This document shows, in pieces, positions 1 through 12,078 of a DNA stretch of 64,000 bases; position 1 is the first letter of the stretch, and each line of letters starts with the position of its first letter. Both the position numbers and the translations under genes were made by a program. The notes beneath the pieces are model-generated. The model had not been told where the DNA came from. It made no database searches and was given only the letters and a program-made list of their open reading frames with translations. This stretch comes from Tragulus kanchil. Its lineage: Eukaryota; Chordata; Mammalia; Artiodactyla; Tragulidae. The stretch is from NCBI GenBank assembly GCA_022376925.1, contig JAIOJX010000032.1, forward strand, positions 295,358,897-295,422,896, in the 5' to 3' direction.

Positions 1-40
1 CCTGGTCAGGGAACTAAGATCCCACAAGCTGTGTGGCATG
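1..40 (+). repeat. 3' end of a CHR-like tRNA-derived SINE
   Basis: The window opens inside a SINE: GGTCAGGGAACTAAGATCCC followed by a purine-rich tail. This is the body of the common cetartiodactyl tRNA-derived SINE; its head lies outside the window. The microsatellite that follows probably grew from its tail. Confidence 0.7.
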
Positions 41-151
41 GCTATATATGGCTATATATATATACACACACACGTATATATGTATATATGTATATATATA
101 CACACACATATATATACACACACACACACACACGCACACACATACAAAAAA
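41..151. repeat. Compound (TA)n/(CA)n microsatellite
   Basis: Alternating TATATA and CACACA blocks with GTATAT interruptions fill about 110 bases. The open frames here (runs of Cys-Val or Thr-His) are translations of the microsatellite. Confidence 0.95.
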
Positions 152-580
152 GGTATAAAGAGGAGAGGAAAAAGCAGCCATGTACCTACCAGGCACCTTA
201 AGAAATTTAAAAAAAAGAAAGAATATTTTACCAGTACTCTTAAATGTTCCTGCGAACCCCTTCTCTAACCCATATTTCTCACTCCTGAGTTAGGCATTTC
301 TCACTCCTATGCCTCTGTATTTATTTATGCCCTCTGCTTCTCTAGATATATTTATAATGAGATATTGATATATATCCCTAAGCATTGTATACTTTTGGTT
401 TGCATACACTTGATTATATTGTATATGAATGATTACCAAGGCTGAGTATTCTATGCTACCCCCTTCCTCAATATTAATGTTTGTGAGGTTCATCTGTATT
501 GGTACATATACTTAATTAATTTCCTTACTTTAACATTCAGTGTATAATCACACCACCATTCATCTGGTTTTCTGATGACA
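152..580. other. Unique AT-rich intergenic DNA
   Basis: No gene, SINE or structured RNA is evident. The text resembles degraded antisense L1 in places but is too diverged for a call. Confidence 0.5.
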
Positions 581-830
581 GCTGTTTAAGATCATTTCTG
601 GGTTTTGCTGTTGCAGGTATTTCTGCCTATTTTGGTGTATTTTACATGTGGAAGAGTTTCTCTGGGTATACATACCTAGAAATGAGATCCTGAGGTCATA
701 GGGTGAGTGCATCTTTAGCTGGATATTGCCAAATTAGTCTCTGAACTGGTTGTGCTAATCTCCATTGCCACCAGAAGTGTGTAAATATTCCCTTCACTAT
801 TCTTTCTTGTCAACCATGAGTTTTGTGAAA
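580..830 (-). mobile_element. Old L1 (L1M-type) fragment, antisense
   Basis: The pattern CTGGGTATACATACCTAGAA, then AGGTCATAGGGT, then CCATTGCCACCAGAAGTG matches the reverse complement of the 3' part of mammalian L1 ORF2. It is heavily diverged and without an open frame, so it predates the ruminant radiation. Confidence 0.6.
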
Positions 831-838
831 CTCTTTTA

Positions 839-1140
839 AAAAAATATTTATTTATTATTTTTTGTTATTTTTGGTTTTCACTGCTGCCACAGGCTCTTCT
901 CTAGTTGCAGGGAGTGGGGGCTACACTCTAGTTGAGGTGCAAGCTTCTTGTTGCGGTGACTTCTCTTGTGGAACTCAGGCTCTAGAGCACACAGCCTTCA
1001 GTAGTTGCTGCACATGGGCTCAATAGTTGATGCTTACGGGCTTAGTTGCTCTGCAGCAAGTGGGGTCTTCCTAGATCAGGGATCAAACCTGTGTTTCCTG
1101 TGTTGAACTCTTTACCACTGAGCTATCAGGGAAGCCCTGG
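839..1140 (-). mobile_element. CHR-like tRNA-derived SINE
   Basis: On the minus strand it starts CAGGGCTTCCCTGATAGCTC, carries a B-box-like GGTTTGATCCC, and ends in an (AAAT)n tail that appears here as ATTTATTTATTATT. The long body with CTAGAGCCTG and CAACTAGAG blocks is typical of the older cetartiodactyl family. Confidence 0.75.
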
Positions 1141-1414
1141 CTTTTAATAGAGACTCACTTCATGGTATTCTGTAATTTGTTATGTTAACCCCTTTGTTCT
1201 ACTGTAGCCTTAATTTATTTACCCAAGCTGTCCATTCTATGGGAAGACAGAGAAATGAGATTAGAGATGATTGCATAGATCAAATGGAGTACTGATTTTA
1301 TCACTGGCTACAATTGCTCAAAAAACTCATTGAATATATGGAGATTGTCTTGTAAGAGAGGAACAGGGTACCCAACTAGCTCATAGTTCTTTGAATGCAA
1401 AGTTTTATCATTAG

Positions 1415-3567
1415 CATATTCAGCAATACAACTTGTGAACCACTTTATTCCCCTTTCCAGACACTCAAATGTCCTGGGGCATATGTATTAGTTTTCTATT
1501 GAAGTCTGAAGAAACTTGACTGGATTTTTTTGCTGGAGACTTATAAGACCAAAGTAAGAATGTTCCCTCGACTGGGCTCTTGAGAGTCTGGGGAAGAACC
1601 TGCTTCCAAGCTCATTTATAAGGTCCCCATTTCCTTTGCTGGCTGTTAGTCAGAGGTCACTCTCAGCGCCTCAAGCATTTTTGCAGGACCTTTCTATGTG
1701 GCTCCCTCTATTTTTACAACAGTGGATAGCTCATCAGATCCTTCCTGTGTTTTGAATCTCTTTGATTTCTTCTGCTACCAGCTAACGCAACTCTGTTTTT
1801 AAAGGGCTCATGTGATTACTTAGATAATCTCCCTGCCTTAAGATCAACTGATTAGTAACCCTTCATTACGTCAGCAAGAGCCCTTCAAGACAGTACCTAG
1901 ATTAATGTCTGAATGGATAACTAAGGCCAGAATCTTGGGCGTCATCTTAGAATTCTGCCTACCACTGCATAATAACAACCTCCTGAAAGAGCTATCTGTC
2001 AAATTCGTTAGCATTCAGTCTTTAAGAGTATTGAGCCTCAGATTTTCGAGCCTCTTAAAAAAGAGGCACTATATATCCAAGTCCATGTATTCATATGCGG
2101 CAAGGAATCAAAGCAGTCAAAAGTTTTGTTCTGACCTAAGGAATCCACCTTTTTGGAAATTTTCTATATGTACTATGTAAAAAACAAATCTTAAAGTTCC
2201 AACAGTAAGGATGATGCATTTGTTGACAATTCACACTGTTGATTCACCCAACTTTCTGTCTTTGAGAAGTTAATGGTCTATCTGGGAAGATCAACAGGTG
2301 AATAATTGTGAGTCCCTGAGTTAAATGGTATAATAGAGCCATTAAAGGTACACACTTCCTAGAACTGAAGACATTTTTTTTATATAACTTAAAAATTACT
2401 TTTATGAAACATTGAAAAGAAAAAAAAGTCAGATTTCCTTCATCACAGCATATAGCATATAATATCAAATGACAAAAGTCATTTTAAAATCATATTCAGC
2501 ATACAACTTGTGAACCACTTTATTCCCCTTTCCAGACACTCAAATGTCCTGGGGCATATGTATTAGTTTTCTATTGAAGTCTGAAGAAACTTGACTGGAT
2601 TTTTTTGCTGGAGACTTATAAGACCAAAGTAAGAATGTTCCCTCGACTGGGCTCTTGAGAGTCTGGGGAAGAACCTGCTTCCAAGCTCATTTATAAGGTC
2701 CCCATTTCCTTTGCTGGCTGTTAGTCAGAGGTCACTCTCAGCGCCTCAAGCTTTTTTGCAGGACCTTTCTATGTGGCTCCCTCTATTTTTACAACAGTGG
2801 ATAGCTCATCAGATCCTTCCTGTGTTTTGAATCTCTTTGATTTCTTCTGCTACCAGCTAACGCAACTCTGTTTTTAAAGGGCTCATGTGATTACTTAGAT
2901 AATCTCCCTGCCTTAAGATCAACTGATTAGTAACCCTTCATTACGTCAGCAAGAGCCCTTCAAGACAGTACCTAGATTAATGTCTGAATGGATAACTAAG
3001 GCCAGAATCTTGGGCGTCATCTTAGAATTCTGCCTACCACTGCATAATAACAACCTCCTGAAAGAGCTATCTGTCAAATTCGTTAGCATTCAGTCTTTAA
3101 GAGTATTGAGCCTCAGATTTTCGAGCCTCTTAAAAAAGAGGCACTATATATCCAAGTCCATGTATTCATATGCGGCAAGGAATCAAAGCAGTCAAAAGTT
3201 TTGTTCTGACCTAAGGAATCCACCTTTTTGGAAATTTTCTATATGTACTATGTAAAAAACAAATCTTAAAGTTCCAACAGTAAGGATGATGCATTTGTTG
3301 ACAATTCACACTGTTGATTCACCCAACTTTCTGTCTTTGAGAAGTTAATGGTCTATCTGGGAAGATCAACAGGTGAATAATTGTGAGTCCCTGAGTTAAA
3401 TGGTATAATAGAGCCATTAAAGGTACACACTTCCTAGAACTGAAGACATTTTTTTTATATAACTTAAAAATTACTTTTATGAAACATTGAAAAGAAAAAA
3501 AAGTCAGATTTCCTTCATCACAGCATATAGCATATAATATCAAATGACAAAAGTCATTTTAAAAATC
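1415..3567 (+). repeat. Direct duplication 1 (offset 1075)
   Basis: Positions 1415-2490 recur at 2491-3567. The left edge is CATATTCAGC in both, with one base missing in the second copy; one CATTTTTGC/CTTTTTTGC mismatch is visible. The content is unique intergenic DNA with no gene. The first copy ends AAGTCATTTTAAAAT and jumps back to the unit start. Confidence 0.95.
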
Positions 3568-4157
3568 ATATATTCATTAACATACCAATATTTAATAAAA
3601 AAAACCCCAAATCTCTATTATGCCTATAACATACAGAACATTTGGGAAAAAGTTCACATGTATGACTTGAATTGGTTCATTTGAATAATAAAATTTGTCA
3701 GTTTGTCTGATAAGTGGTGGGGTGTGTGAATGAGGACTGAAGAAAGGACCTACTCAAATTTATTGCATTATTTCTATCACAGTTTGAAGTATCTCAAAGA
3801 CCATCCATTCAAGAGATTTTTGCATGAATAAAATTTCTGGTGGCAAATGCTATCCATTGAAATAAGATTTAGTCCTTACTTACATTTTAGAGATGAGGGA
3901 TTGGTTTTTCAATATCTAGGACTTTGAACCTAATTCACTGGAACTGAAGAAATTTTTGATTGTGGGATACACCATCAAACTTCAACAGCTCTTTGGGACA
4001 TTGAAAATATCTTATCAAATGTATATGATTTAAAAAACAAACTTGATTGACAATAGCGTACATTTATCACTGGCCTCTTCTCTAAACCAAAGTTGGAGCT
4101 TTTTATGAAAAGTCCAACTCTATTTGGATCCACTTAGCCATTCCTAAGTTAACAATT
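3568..4157. other. Unique intergenic DNA
   Basis: AT-rich single-copy sequence; no open frame, repeat family or regulatory motif that I can support. Confidence 0.6.
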
Positions 4158-4340
4158 GTGGCTCAGACGTTGATGAGTCTACCTGCAATGGTGAAATGGG
4201 TTTGTTCCCTGGGTCAGGAAGATGCCCTGGAGAAAGGAATGGCTACCCACTCCAGTATTCTTGACTGGAGAATTCCCTGGATAGAGGAGCCTGGCAACGC
4301 AAAAAGTCAGGCACGACTGAGTGACTTTCACTTTCACTTT
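4158..4340 (+). mobile_element. Bov-tA SINE
   Basis: Diverged head, then the diagnostic body CCTGGAGAAAGGAATGGC, CCACTCCAGTATTCTTGACT, GAGGAGCCTGGCAACG and the tail GACTGAGTGACTTTCACTTT. This is the ruminant-specific tRNA-derived SINE. Confidence 0.9.
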
Positions 4341-4544
4341 AGCCATTCCTAATGCATGAATCTGTCATCAGTCCCAGCTCTGACTGTTCTCTGACCTTTT
4401 CTGAGAAATTAGTTAAATTAACACATCTGCAATGACAGTTATGGTACTTTCCCATCTATTTCTCTACCTGGCAGCTGGTTAGTTTCTTTTAATACTGATT
4501 ATAAGACTATCTGATTTCAGAAGTGTTAAAATCTGAAAAAACTT

Positions 4545-4671
4545 GGGACTTTTTTTGCACTGAGTCTTAAGTTGTGGCATGTGGGATCTAGTTCCCTGAC
4601 CCAGGGATCAAACCCAGGCCCCCTGCATTGGGAACACAGAGTCTTAACCACTGGACCACCAGGGAACTCCC
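4545..4671 (-). mobile_element. CHR-like tRNA-derived SINE
   Basis: The reverse complement reads GGGAGTTCCCTGGTGGTCCA, GGTTTGATCCCTGGGTCAGG, GAACTAGATCCCACATGCC. The poly-T at 4671-4684 lies beyond the head side. Confidence 0.8.
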
Positions 4672-4989
4672 TTTTTTTTTTTTGAAGACATACAGTTTTT
4701 AAGTGCTATGGGAAATAAATGAGGAAGTGATTAATTTTGCTTGGAGAAGAAGTGACGTTTGAGTCTAGGAAGTTGAGCAGGAGTTCCCAGGCAGATAAGA
4801 GGCTAAAAGCTATCCAGGCCAAGAGAAATCTCTATTATGGTGCTTATCTGAAGTTATTCTGTTAACATTGCTCCACTCCCATGAGTCTGTGAATTCCTTG
4901 AGGTCATGAACCAATTTTGTCTCTAAAACAATCCATTAGGTCACTTTTTTTGTTGTTTAATTATTGTTTATTTATTCATTTCATATTTA

Positions 4990-5245
4990 CTAACTTTATT
5001 CATATACATACTTACTGACAACATTTTGAGTAGCTTATTGTAAAAAACTTGGTAAGTACAAAGAAGCAAATAAACAAATCCCACACACATCCACTGTAAT
5101 TTCCCATTTGGAGAAGCCACTGTTACCATGTTGGTGTATATGCTTCAAACCTTTTTTTTCTATGCATATGTACATCTATCTCAATCTACCTATAGTTTTA
5201 AAGCAAAAGTGATATAATATGTTTACTAGTTCATAATGTCATTTT
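4990..5245 (-). mobile_element. Old L1 3' region, antisense (tentative)
   Basis: TTACCATGTTGGTGTATATG, CTATGCATATGTACATCTAT and TAGTTCATAATG resemble the reverse complement of mammalian L1M 3' sequence. It is duplicated within block 2. Confidence 0.4.
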
Positions 5246-5766
5246 TACTTAATTACCATATTAAAAATACTGATCATTATTTGCCTACCCATTGAAGGAA
5301 ATAATGGCAGCTCATAGCTTTCTCCTCTTAATTGACTTGATCTCCTGACCCCAGCTAACTGAACTACAGGATTGGCATCTGCTCCAAGTACAACCCACAT
5401 GTAGGTGGTCAGAGACATACTCATGGACTGGAAAGATGAGCTGGGCCAATCAGCTGTCTCTGAATTATGGAATTGGGCAACCAACATCCTTAATGAAACT
5501 GGTGGTGTAAGGGTGCTAGGCCCTTGCATCAGAGACCAGAGTTGTGACGGAGTAGACAAAATTAGAATGGAGGAAACTGGTTATCAGAGAGGAGGGAAGA
5601 GCAGACCTGTGGAGAAAGCCAAGATACCCAGAGGGATACAACCATGCCTTGAGGCCTCTATTACTCTTGTTTTTTTCTTGTTCCAGTTTTAGCCTATTCA
5701 TATTTACTATAAATACCTCCCTTTCAGTCTTTTTTCCTCTAAAGGGAAAAAAAGTGAGTTTTTAGA

Positions 5767-5885
5767 ATTTCATGGTTGTCAAGTGGTTAGGACTCAGTGC
5801 TTCCATTGCAAGGGGTAGAGGTTCAATCCCTGTTGGAAAATTAAGATCTCACATGACTTGAGGCAAGGCCCAAAACAGGAAACAA
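5767..5885 (+). mobile_element. CHR-like SINE (copies also at 6897-7015 and, partial, 8090-8145)
   Basis: TGTCAAGTGGTTAGGACTCA, GGTTCAATCCCTGTTGG and AAGATCTCACATGACTTGAG form a short tRNA-derived SINE. The three occurrences come from the chained duplications 2 and 3, not separate insertions. Confidence 0.75.
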
Positions 5886-5899
5886 GCAAACAAAAAACC

Positions 5900-6066
5900 A
5901 GTGCATCTCTATTCTTATAGCTAGTCAAGTTTGACAGAACCACAAATCATCGCTTTTACGGCTGTCTAGTATTTCATTGTGTGGAGCTGCCATCACTGAG
6001 TTAAAACAAAGACAACCTAGTGGTGAGCATTCAATATATTTCCAATGAACATTTTCATCATTAATT
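5900..6066 (-). mobile_element. Old L1 relic, antisense (tentative)
   Basis: GGCTGTCTAGTATTTCATTG and CCAATGAACATTTTCATC resemble antisense L1 ORF2 3' sequence and continue the relic at 4990-5245 on the other side of the inserted SINE. Repeated at 7029-7195 and 8157-8323 by duplication. Confidence 0.45.
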
Positions 6067-7194
6067 TTTTTAAAAAAAGATTTATTTTTATTTATTTATT
6101 TTGGGGTCAGGTTGTGGAGGGATGGAGGGACATTTATTACTTACTGACAACATTTTGAGTAGCTTATTGTAAAAAACTTGGTAAGTACAAAGAAGCAAAT
6201 AAACAAATCCCACACACATCCACTGTAATTTCCCATTTGGAGAAGCCACTGTTACCATGTTGGTGTATATGCTTCAAACCTTTTTTTTCTATGCATATGT
6301 ACATCTATCTCAATCTACCTATAGTTTTAAAGCAAAAGTGATATAATATGTTTACTAGTTCATAATGTCATTTTTACTTAATTACCATATTAAAAATACT
6401 GATCATTATTTGCCTACCCATTGAAGGAAATAATGGCAGCTCATAGCTTTCTCCTCTTAATTGACTTGATCTCCTGACCCCAGCTAACTGAACTACAGGA
6501 TTGGCATCTGCTCCAAGTACAACCCACATGTAGGTGGTCAGAGACATACTCATGGACTGGAAAGATGAGCTGGGCCAATCAGCTGTCTCTGAATTATGGA
6601 ATTGGGCAACCAACATCCTTAATGAAACTGGTGGTGTAAGGGTGCTAGGCCCTTGCATCAGAGACCAGAGTTGTGACGGAGTAGACAAAATTAGAATGGA
6701 GGAAACTGGTTATCAGAGAGGAGGGAAGAGCAGACCTGTGGAGAAAGCCAAGATACCCAGAGGGATACAACCATGCCTTGAGGCCTCTATTACTCTTGTT
6801 TTTTTCTTGTTCCAGTTTTAGCCTATTCATATTTACTATAAATACCTCCCTTTCAGTCTTTTTTCCTCTAAAGGGAAAAAAAGTGAGTTTTTAGAATTTC
6901 ATGGTTGTCAAGTGGTTAGGACTCAGTGCTTCCATTGCAAGGGGTAGAGGTTCAATCCCTGTTGGAAAATTAAGATCTCACATGACTTGAGGCAAGGCCC
7001 AAAACAGGAAACAAGCAAACAAAAAACCAGTGCATCTCTATTCTTATAGCTAGTCAAGTTTGACAGAACCACAAATCATCGCTTTTACGGCTGTCTAGTA
7101 TTTCATTGTGTGGAGCTGCCATCACTGAGTTAAAACAAAGACAACCTAGTGGTGAGCATTCAATATATTTCCAATGAACATTTTCATCATTAAT

Positions 7195-7528
7195 TTTTTT
7201 AAAAAAAGATTTATTTTTATTTATTTATTTTGGGCGGGGGTCAGGTTGTGGAGGGATGGGAGCAGGCGGGCCACTTCTATTGGTCTTTCATTTCTCCATT
7301 TTCATCCGTCTTTGTTCTTTGGCTCCCGTGGGCCTCCCATCGCGGTGGCGTCTGTCGTTGCAGAGCGCCGGCTCTGGGCGCACGCGCTCCAGAGCTCCGG
7401 TTCGGTAATTGGACACATCGGTCCAGCTGCTCCGTGGCACGTGGGATCTTCCCAGGCCAGGGATGGAATCGGCGCCCCTTGCACTGCAAGGTGGTGTCCT
7501 TACCCACTGGACCACCAGGGGAAGCCCC
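7195..7528 (-). mobile_element. SINE-X copy 1 (duplicate at 8323-8649)
   Basis: SINE-X is a tRNA-derived element whose minus-strand reading here starts GGGCTTCCCCTGGTGGTCCA, then a low-match B box GGCGCCGATTCCATCCCTGG, then TGTGTCCAATTACCGAACCG, GCCACCGCGATGGGAGGCCC, and ends ACCAATAGAAGTGGCCCGCC, a G/C-rich spacer and an (ATAA)n tail. The open frames of 60-130 codons over it are translations of the SINE. Confidence 0.85.
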
Positions 7529-7561
7529 ATCATTAATTTTTCATGTTAAAAAAATAACTTC

Positions 7562-7797
7562 GGGGCTTCCCTAGTGGTCCAGCGGGTAAAGAGTCCACCT
7601 TACAATGCAATGGGCACCGGTTCAAGCCCTGGCCCGGGAAGATCCCATGTACGGCGGAGCAGCTGGACTGGTGTGTCCAATTATGAGCCAGTGCTCTGGA
7701 GCACATGCATCCAGAGCTGTGCTCTGCGATGAAGAGAACCCACTGCGATGGGAGGCCCACACAGGCCAAAGAATAAAGATGGATGAAAATAAATAAA
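7562..7797 (+). mobile_element. SINE-X copy 2 (duplicate at 8682-8917)
   Basis: GGGCTTCCCTAGTGGTCCAG head, B box GGTTCAAGCCC, TGTGTCCAATTATGAGCC middle and a GATGAAAATAAATAAAT tail. It lies only 34 bases from copy 1, in the opposite orientation, with ATTTTTCATGTTAAAAAAAT between them. Confidence 0.85.
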
Positions 7798-9209
7798 TTT
7801 AAAAAAAAACAATAAAAGAGGCTAAAATGAAAAAAATAACTTCGTTACAATATATTCATAGACTATATATGATATATTCAACATGATACATTCATTATGA
7901 TAGATTCCTTGTTTGAAGGATGGCTGTGTAATGCAAAGTTGGACTTCAGAAAGATTGTATCAGTGTACAGCCCAGCCAGCAAAATGCATGAAAATGGTTG
8001 CTTTTTCACATCCTTGCCAACAGGATCCATTAGGTACTGATGAACATATTTGCAAGGCAGGAACAGAGATGCAGATATAAACAGACCTGTTGGAAAATTA
8101 AGATCTCACATGACTTGAGGCAAGGCCCAAAACAGGAAACAAGCAAACAAAAAACCAGTGCATCTCTATTCTTATAGCTAGTCAAGTTTGACAGAACCAC
8201 AAATCATCGCTTTTACGGCTGTCTAGTATTTCATTGTGTGGAGCTGCCATCACTGAGTTAAAACAAAGACAACCTAGTGGTGAGCATTCAATATATTTCC
8301 AATGAACATTTTCATCATTAATTTTTTTAAAAAAAGATTTATTTTTATTTATTTATTTTGGGCGGGGGTCAGGTTGTGGAGGGATGGGAGCAGGCGGGCC
8401 ACTTCTATTGGTCTTTCATTTCTCCATTTTCATCCGTCTTTGTTCTTTGGCTCCCGTGGGCCTCCCATCGCGGTGGCGTCTGTCGTTGCAGAGCGCCGGC
8501 TCTGGGCGCACGCGCTCCAGAGCTCCGGTTCGCATTGGACACATGGGTCCAGCTGCTCCGTGGCGTGGGATCTTCCCAGGCCAGGGATGGAATCGGCGCC
8601 TTGCACTGCAGGTGGTGTCCCCACCACTGGACCACCAGGGGAAGCCCCATCATTAATTTTTCATGTTAAAAAAATAACTTCGGGGCTTCCCTAGTGGTCC
8701 AGCGGGTAAAGAGTCCACCTTACAATGCAATGGGCACCGGTTCAAGCCCTGGCCCGGGAAGATCCCATGTACGGCGGAGCAGCTGGACTGGTGTGTCCAA
8801 TTATGAGCCAGTGCTCTGGAGCACATGCATCCAGAGCTGTGCTCTGCGATGAAGAGAACCCACTGCGATGGGAGGCCCACACAGGCCAAAGAATAAAGAT
8901 GGATGAAAATAAATAAATTTAAAAAAAAACAATAAAAGAGGCTAAAATGAAAAAAATAACTTCGTTACAATATATTCATAGACTATATATGATATATTCA
9001 ACATGATACATTCATTATGATAGATTCCTTGTTTGAAGGATGGCTGTGTAATGCAAAGTTGGACTTCAGAAAGATTGTATCAGTGTACAGCCCAGCCAGC
9101 AAAATGCATGAAAATGGTTGCTTTTTCACATCCTTGCCAACAGGATCCATTAGGTACTGATGAACATATTTGCAAGGCAGGAACAGAGATGCAGATATAA
9201 ACAGACCTG

Positions 9210-9428
9210 TGGACACAACGTGGGACAAATTGAGCGAGATAGCTAATGGGAAGTTGCTGTATAACACAGGTAGCTCAACCCTGTTCTCTGTGACAACCTA
9301 GAGGAGTTGGAGGGGAGGTTCAAGAAGGAGGAAACATTTGTATTCATATGGCTGACTCACATTGTTGTATGGCAAAAAGTCAACACAACACTGTAAAGTA
9401 GTTATCCTCCAATTAAAAATAAATTTTT
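9210..9428 (+). mobile_element. 3' end of a ruminant L1
   Basis: GGGAAGTTGCTGTATAACAC, GACAACCTAGAGGAGTTGGA, GGCTGACTCACATTGTTGTA, CTGTAAAGTAGTTATCCTCC and an A-rich end match the 3' UTR of artiodactyl L1. It is 5'-truncated with no coding part. Confidence 0.75.
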
Positions 9429-9504
9429 AAAAAGAGAACATTGCTACTCTGATGTCAGTTATGACCTTATTGTGTATTTCTATGAAACTTGTGTTTATTG
9501 ACCA

Positions 9505-9660
9505 GGCATTTGGGTTTTCAGTTCCAGCTCTACCTGTTTCTGTGTGGCTTTAGTTGAATCACTTAGTTCTACATTTGCTCATCTATAAATTGTTGAGATA
9601 ATAAGATTCCTTTGTTAGGATTATTATAAGGTTCAGATGAGAAAATAAATATCAAAAGCG
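9505..9660 (+). mobile_element. MIR SINE relic
   Basis: TTCCAGCTCTACCTGTTTCT, AATCACTTAGTTCTACATTT, GAGATAATAAGATTCCTTTG and GAGAAAATAAATATC follow the MIR consensus order at high divergence. Confidence 0.65.
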
Positions 9661-9805
9661 GAGTCCAGCGAAGCTTCACTACATTTCATTTATTAAAACT
9701 TATGAAGAATGACAATTCCTGACACTCAGATAAAGCTATTTTGGATATCTGAAACTTAGTGGGATATTAGTTTAAATATTTAATACCTGTTAGAATTGTA
9801 TGGTT

Positions 9806-9925
9806 CAAGACTTTCCAGGTATCCAGTGACTGAGACTTTGCCTTCTAATGCAGGGGGTGCGGGTTTGATCCCCAGTCCAGAAGCTAAGATCCCACATGCC
9901 TTGGGGCCAAAAAAACAAAACATAA
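9806..9925 (+). mobile_element. CHR-like SINE
   Basis: GACTTTCCAGGTATCCAGTG, CTAATGCAGGGGGTGCGGGT, TTGATCCCCAGTCCAGAAGC and TAAGATCCCACATGCCTTGG, then an A-rich tail. Confidence 0.75.
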
Positions 9926-10828
9926 AACTAAAGTCACATTGTAACAACTTCACTAAAGACTTTAAAAGTGATCCACATAAAAAAATATCTTAAAAAAATT
10001 AAAAGTGATTTTGTTTTGAAAAGTTTAAGAAAGAAATAATTCCGGAGTTTGTAGCAAATTAAACATTTGGCCATTTTTTTGAAAAATGGAGGTACTTTGT
10101 ATTAATAGGTTATCAAGTACCTCACTTTGATGTTTTAAAGGAATAATGGATAAACTGAAATTTGCTGGAGCAAAATACCTGGAGTCAGTTTGTGAAGTGA
10201 CTTATTTGCCATGCTAAGAAACCTGGACTATATCCTGAAGGAAGTACTAGGAAAAGACTACGAAAGGGAAGCATATAACTGCATTTGCAGTCTAGAAAGA
10301 ACACGCAGGTGGCTGTAGGGAGCTGGTTGGGATAGTGGAGCACAGAGATGATGCAATCACAATGGAGACAGAGACAAAAGGAAGGCATTTCAGAAATAAT
10401 ACCAACTGCCCATAAGGCATGAGGCAAGGAGCCTGGTGTGTCCCAACTGCAAACTGAGTACTATAAACAGGGATTTACTCCCGAGGTTTGGACCTGCTTG
10501 GGTGGAAGAAACTGACTGTGTTAGATTTCCGAGTGATCACTGGAGTCTTCTGTGCAACTTAGATGTATTATTGTGAACCGCTTTTCATATATGAGTTTTA
10601 AATATTCTGAGCAGTTTTGTCCTGTGATTTTGCAAGTACAATTTCTATATATCTGGAAAGGTAGTTTGGATATGCAGGAGTTATATACTGGATCATTGTA
10701 ACAGAAGAAAAAACTACTGTGATTTAATTTTGTGGACTGTGTCCTCAGATTTTGGAACTAAATCTTAATATTTATTAAACTAAAGCATACCTGTGTTTAG
10801 GACATGAGGTCTTTTTTTTGTTATTGTT
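9926..10828. other. Unique intergenic DNA
   Basis: No gene or repeat family recognised. Short open frames are not supported by composition or familiar motifs. Confidence 0.5.
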
Positions 10829-10838
10829 AACATGAGGT

Positions 10839-11141
10839 TTTTTTCGGGGGTGGGGGCGAGTTGGGCAGGGAGGGGGGCAGGTGGGCAATTTCTATTGGTC
10901 TTTCATTTATCAGTTTTCATCCATCTTTGTTCTTTGGCCCGTGTGGGCCTCCCATCACAGTGGCCTCTGTTGTGGCAGAGCACCGGCTCTGGGCGCACGC
11001 GCTCCAGAGCTCTGGCTTGGTAGTTGGACACATCGGTCCAGCTGCTCCACGGCATGTGGGATATTCCCAGGCCAGGGATCGACCCGGAGCCCCTTGCGCT
11101 GCAAGAAGATGTCCTTACCCACTGGATGACCAGGGAAGCCC
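10839..11141 (-). mobile_element. SINE-X copy 3, with target-site duplication
   Basis: Full-length element in minus orientation, head at 11141. It is flanked by AACATGAGGT at 10829-10838 and 11142-11151, a direct repeat marking retroposition. Confidence 0.85.
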
Positions 11142-12078
11142 AACATGAGGTCTTTTAATGAAAGGTCACAATGACTCCCAGAACTTGGAATAGTGCTCAT
11201 AGTTGTAGGCTGGATTTCAAGCAGGGGCCACATTGTTTGTGGACCAGCCTTTATATTAGATTTATTTTTTAAAGCAGGCACTCAAATAGTTAATATTTCC
11301 AATAAGTCTTCAAAAAAGAGAAGTTGAGTCCTTGAGATTGGATCTTTCAATAATATTTCAAAAATCCAGATGATCTTAATCTGATCGTTATCCTATATTA
11401 GATTTTTGTCAATTAACAGTGCAACCCACTCTAGTATTCTTTTTTTTTTTTTTTTTTAAGATTTATTTATTTATTTGTTTTGGGCGGGGGTCGGCTTGGG
11501 GTGGCAGGGATGCAGGTGGGCAATTTCTATTGGTCTTTCATTTATCAGTTTTCATCCATCTTTGTTCTTTGGCCCGTGTGGGCCTCCCATCACAGTGGCC
11601 TCTGTTGTGGCAGAGCACCGGCTCTGGGCGCACGCGCTCCAGAGCTCTGGCTTGGTAGTTGGACACATCGGTCCAGCTGCTCCACGGCATGTGGGATATT
11701 CCCAGGCCAGGGATCGACCCGGAGCCCCTTGCGCTGCAAGAAGATGTCCTTACCCACTGGATGACCAGGGAAGCCCAACATGAGGTCTTTTAATGAAAGG
11801 TCACAATGACTCCCAGAACTTGGAATAGTGCTCATAGTTGTAGGCTGGATTTCAAGCAGGGGCCACATTGTTTGTGGACCAGCCTTTATATTAGATTTAT
11901 TTTTTAAAGCAGGCACTCAAATAGTTAATATTTCCAATAAGTCTTCAAAAAAGAGAAGTTGAGTCCTTGAGATTGGATCTTTCAATAATATTTCAAAAAT
12001 CCAGATGATCTTAATCTGATCGTTATCCTATATTAGATTTTTGTCAATTAACAGTGCAACCCACTCTAGTATTCTTTT
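10870..12078 (+). repeat. Direct duplication 4 (offset 635), joined within SINE-X
   Basis: Positions 10877 to about 11443 recur at 11512-12078. This unit is shorter than the others. The join occurs inside SINE-X: 11444-11511 looks like the tail of the SINE-X that truly sits at 12077 and then switches to the body of copy 3. The duplicate therefore carries a chimeric SINE-X at 11444-11776. Confidence 0.9.
11444..11776 (-). mobile_element. Chimeric SINE-X (tail of copy 4, body of copy 3)
   Basis: The tail begins directly after CCACTCTAGTATTCTT, like copy 4, but from about 11512 the body is identical to copy 3, including its flank AACATGAGG. Best explained as the homology point of duplication 4. 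Confidence 0.7.

Larger units (their letters stand above)
5011..7258 (+). repeat. Direct duplication 2 (offset 1129)
   Basis: Positions 5011 to about 6127 recur at 6140-7258, starting CTTACTGACAACATTTTGAG. The first copy ends inside the SINE-X tail: it reads TTTTGGGGTCAGG where the second reads TTTTGGGCGGGGGTCAGG, so errors cluster just before the junction. A CHR-like SINE and an old L1 piece are carried along. Confidence 0.95.
6958..9209 (+). repeat. Direct duplication 3 (offset 1128), chained to duplication 2
   Basis: Positions 6958-8088 recur at 8089-9209. The junction is ACAGACCTGTTGGAAAATTA, whereas the true continuation at 9207 is ACAGACCTGTGGACACAACG. The second copy lacks several short stretches between 8530 and 8630 that the first has (for example GGCACGTGGG versus GGCGTGGG). 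With duplication 2, part of this unit is present three times. Confidence 0.95.

Noticed and set aside
7195..7797. tRNA-like A and B boxes at many sites
   Set aside because: They belong to SINE heads (Bov-tA, CHR-like, SINE-X). None folds with intact tRNA arms by eye, and each is followed by a SINE body and tail.
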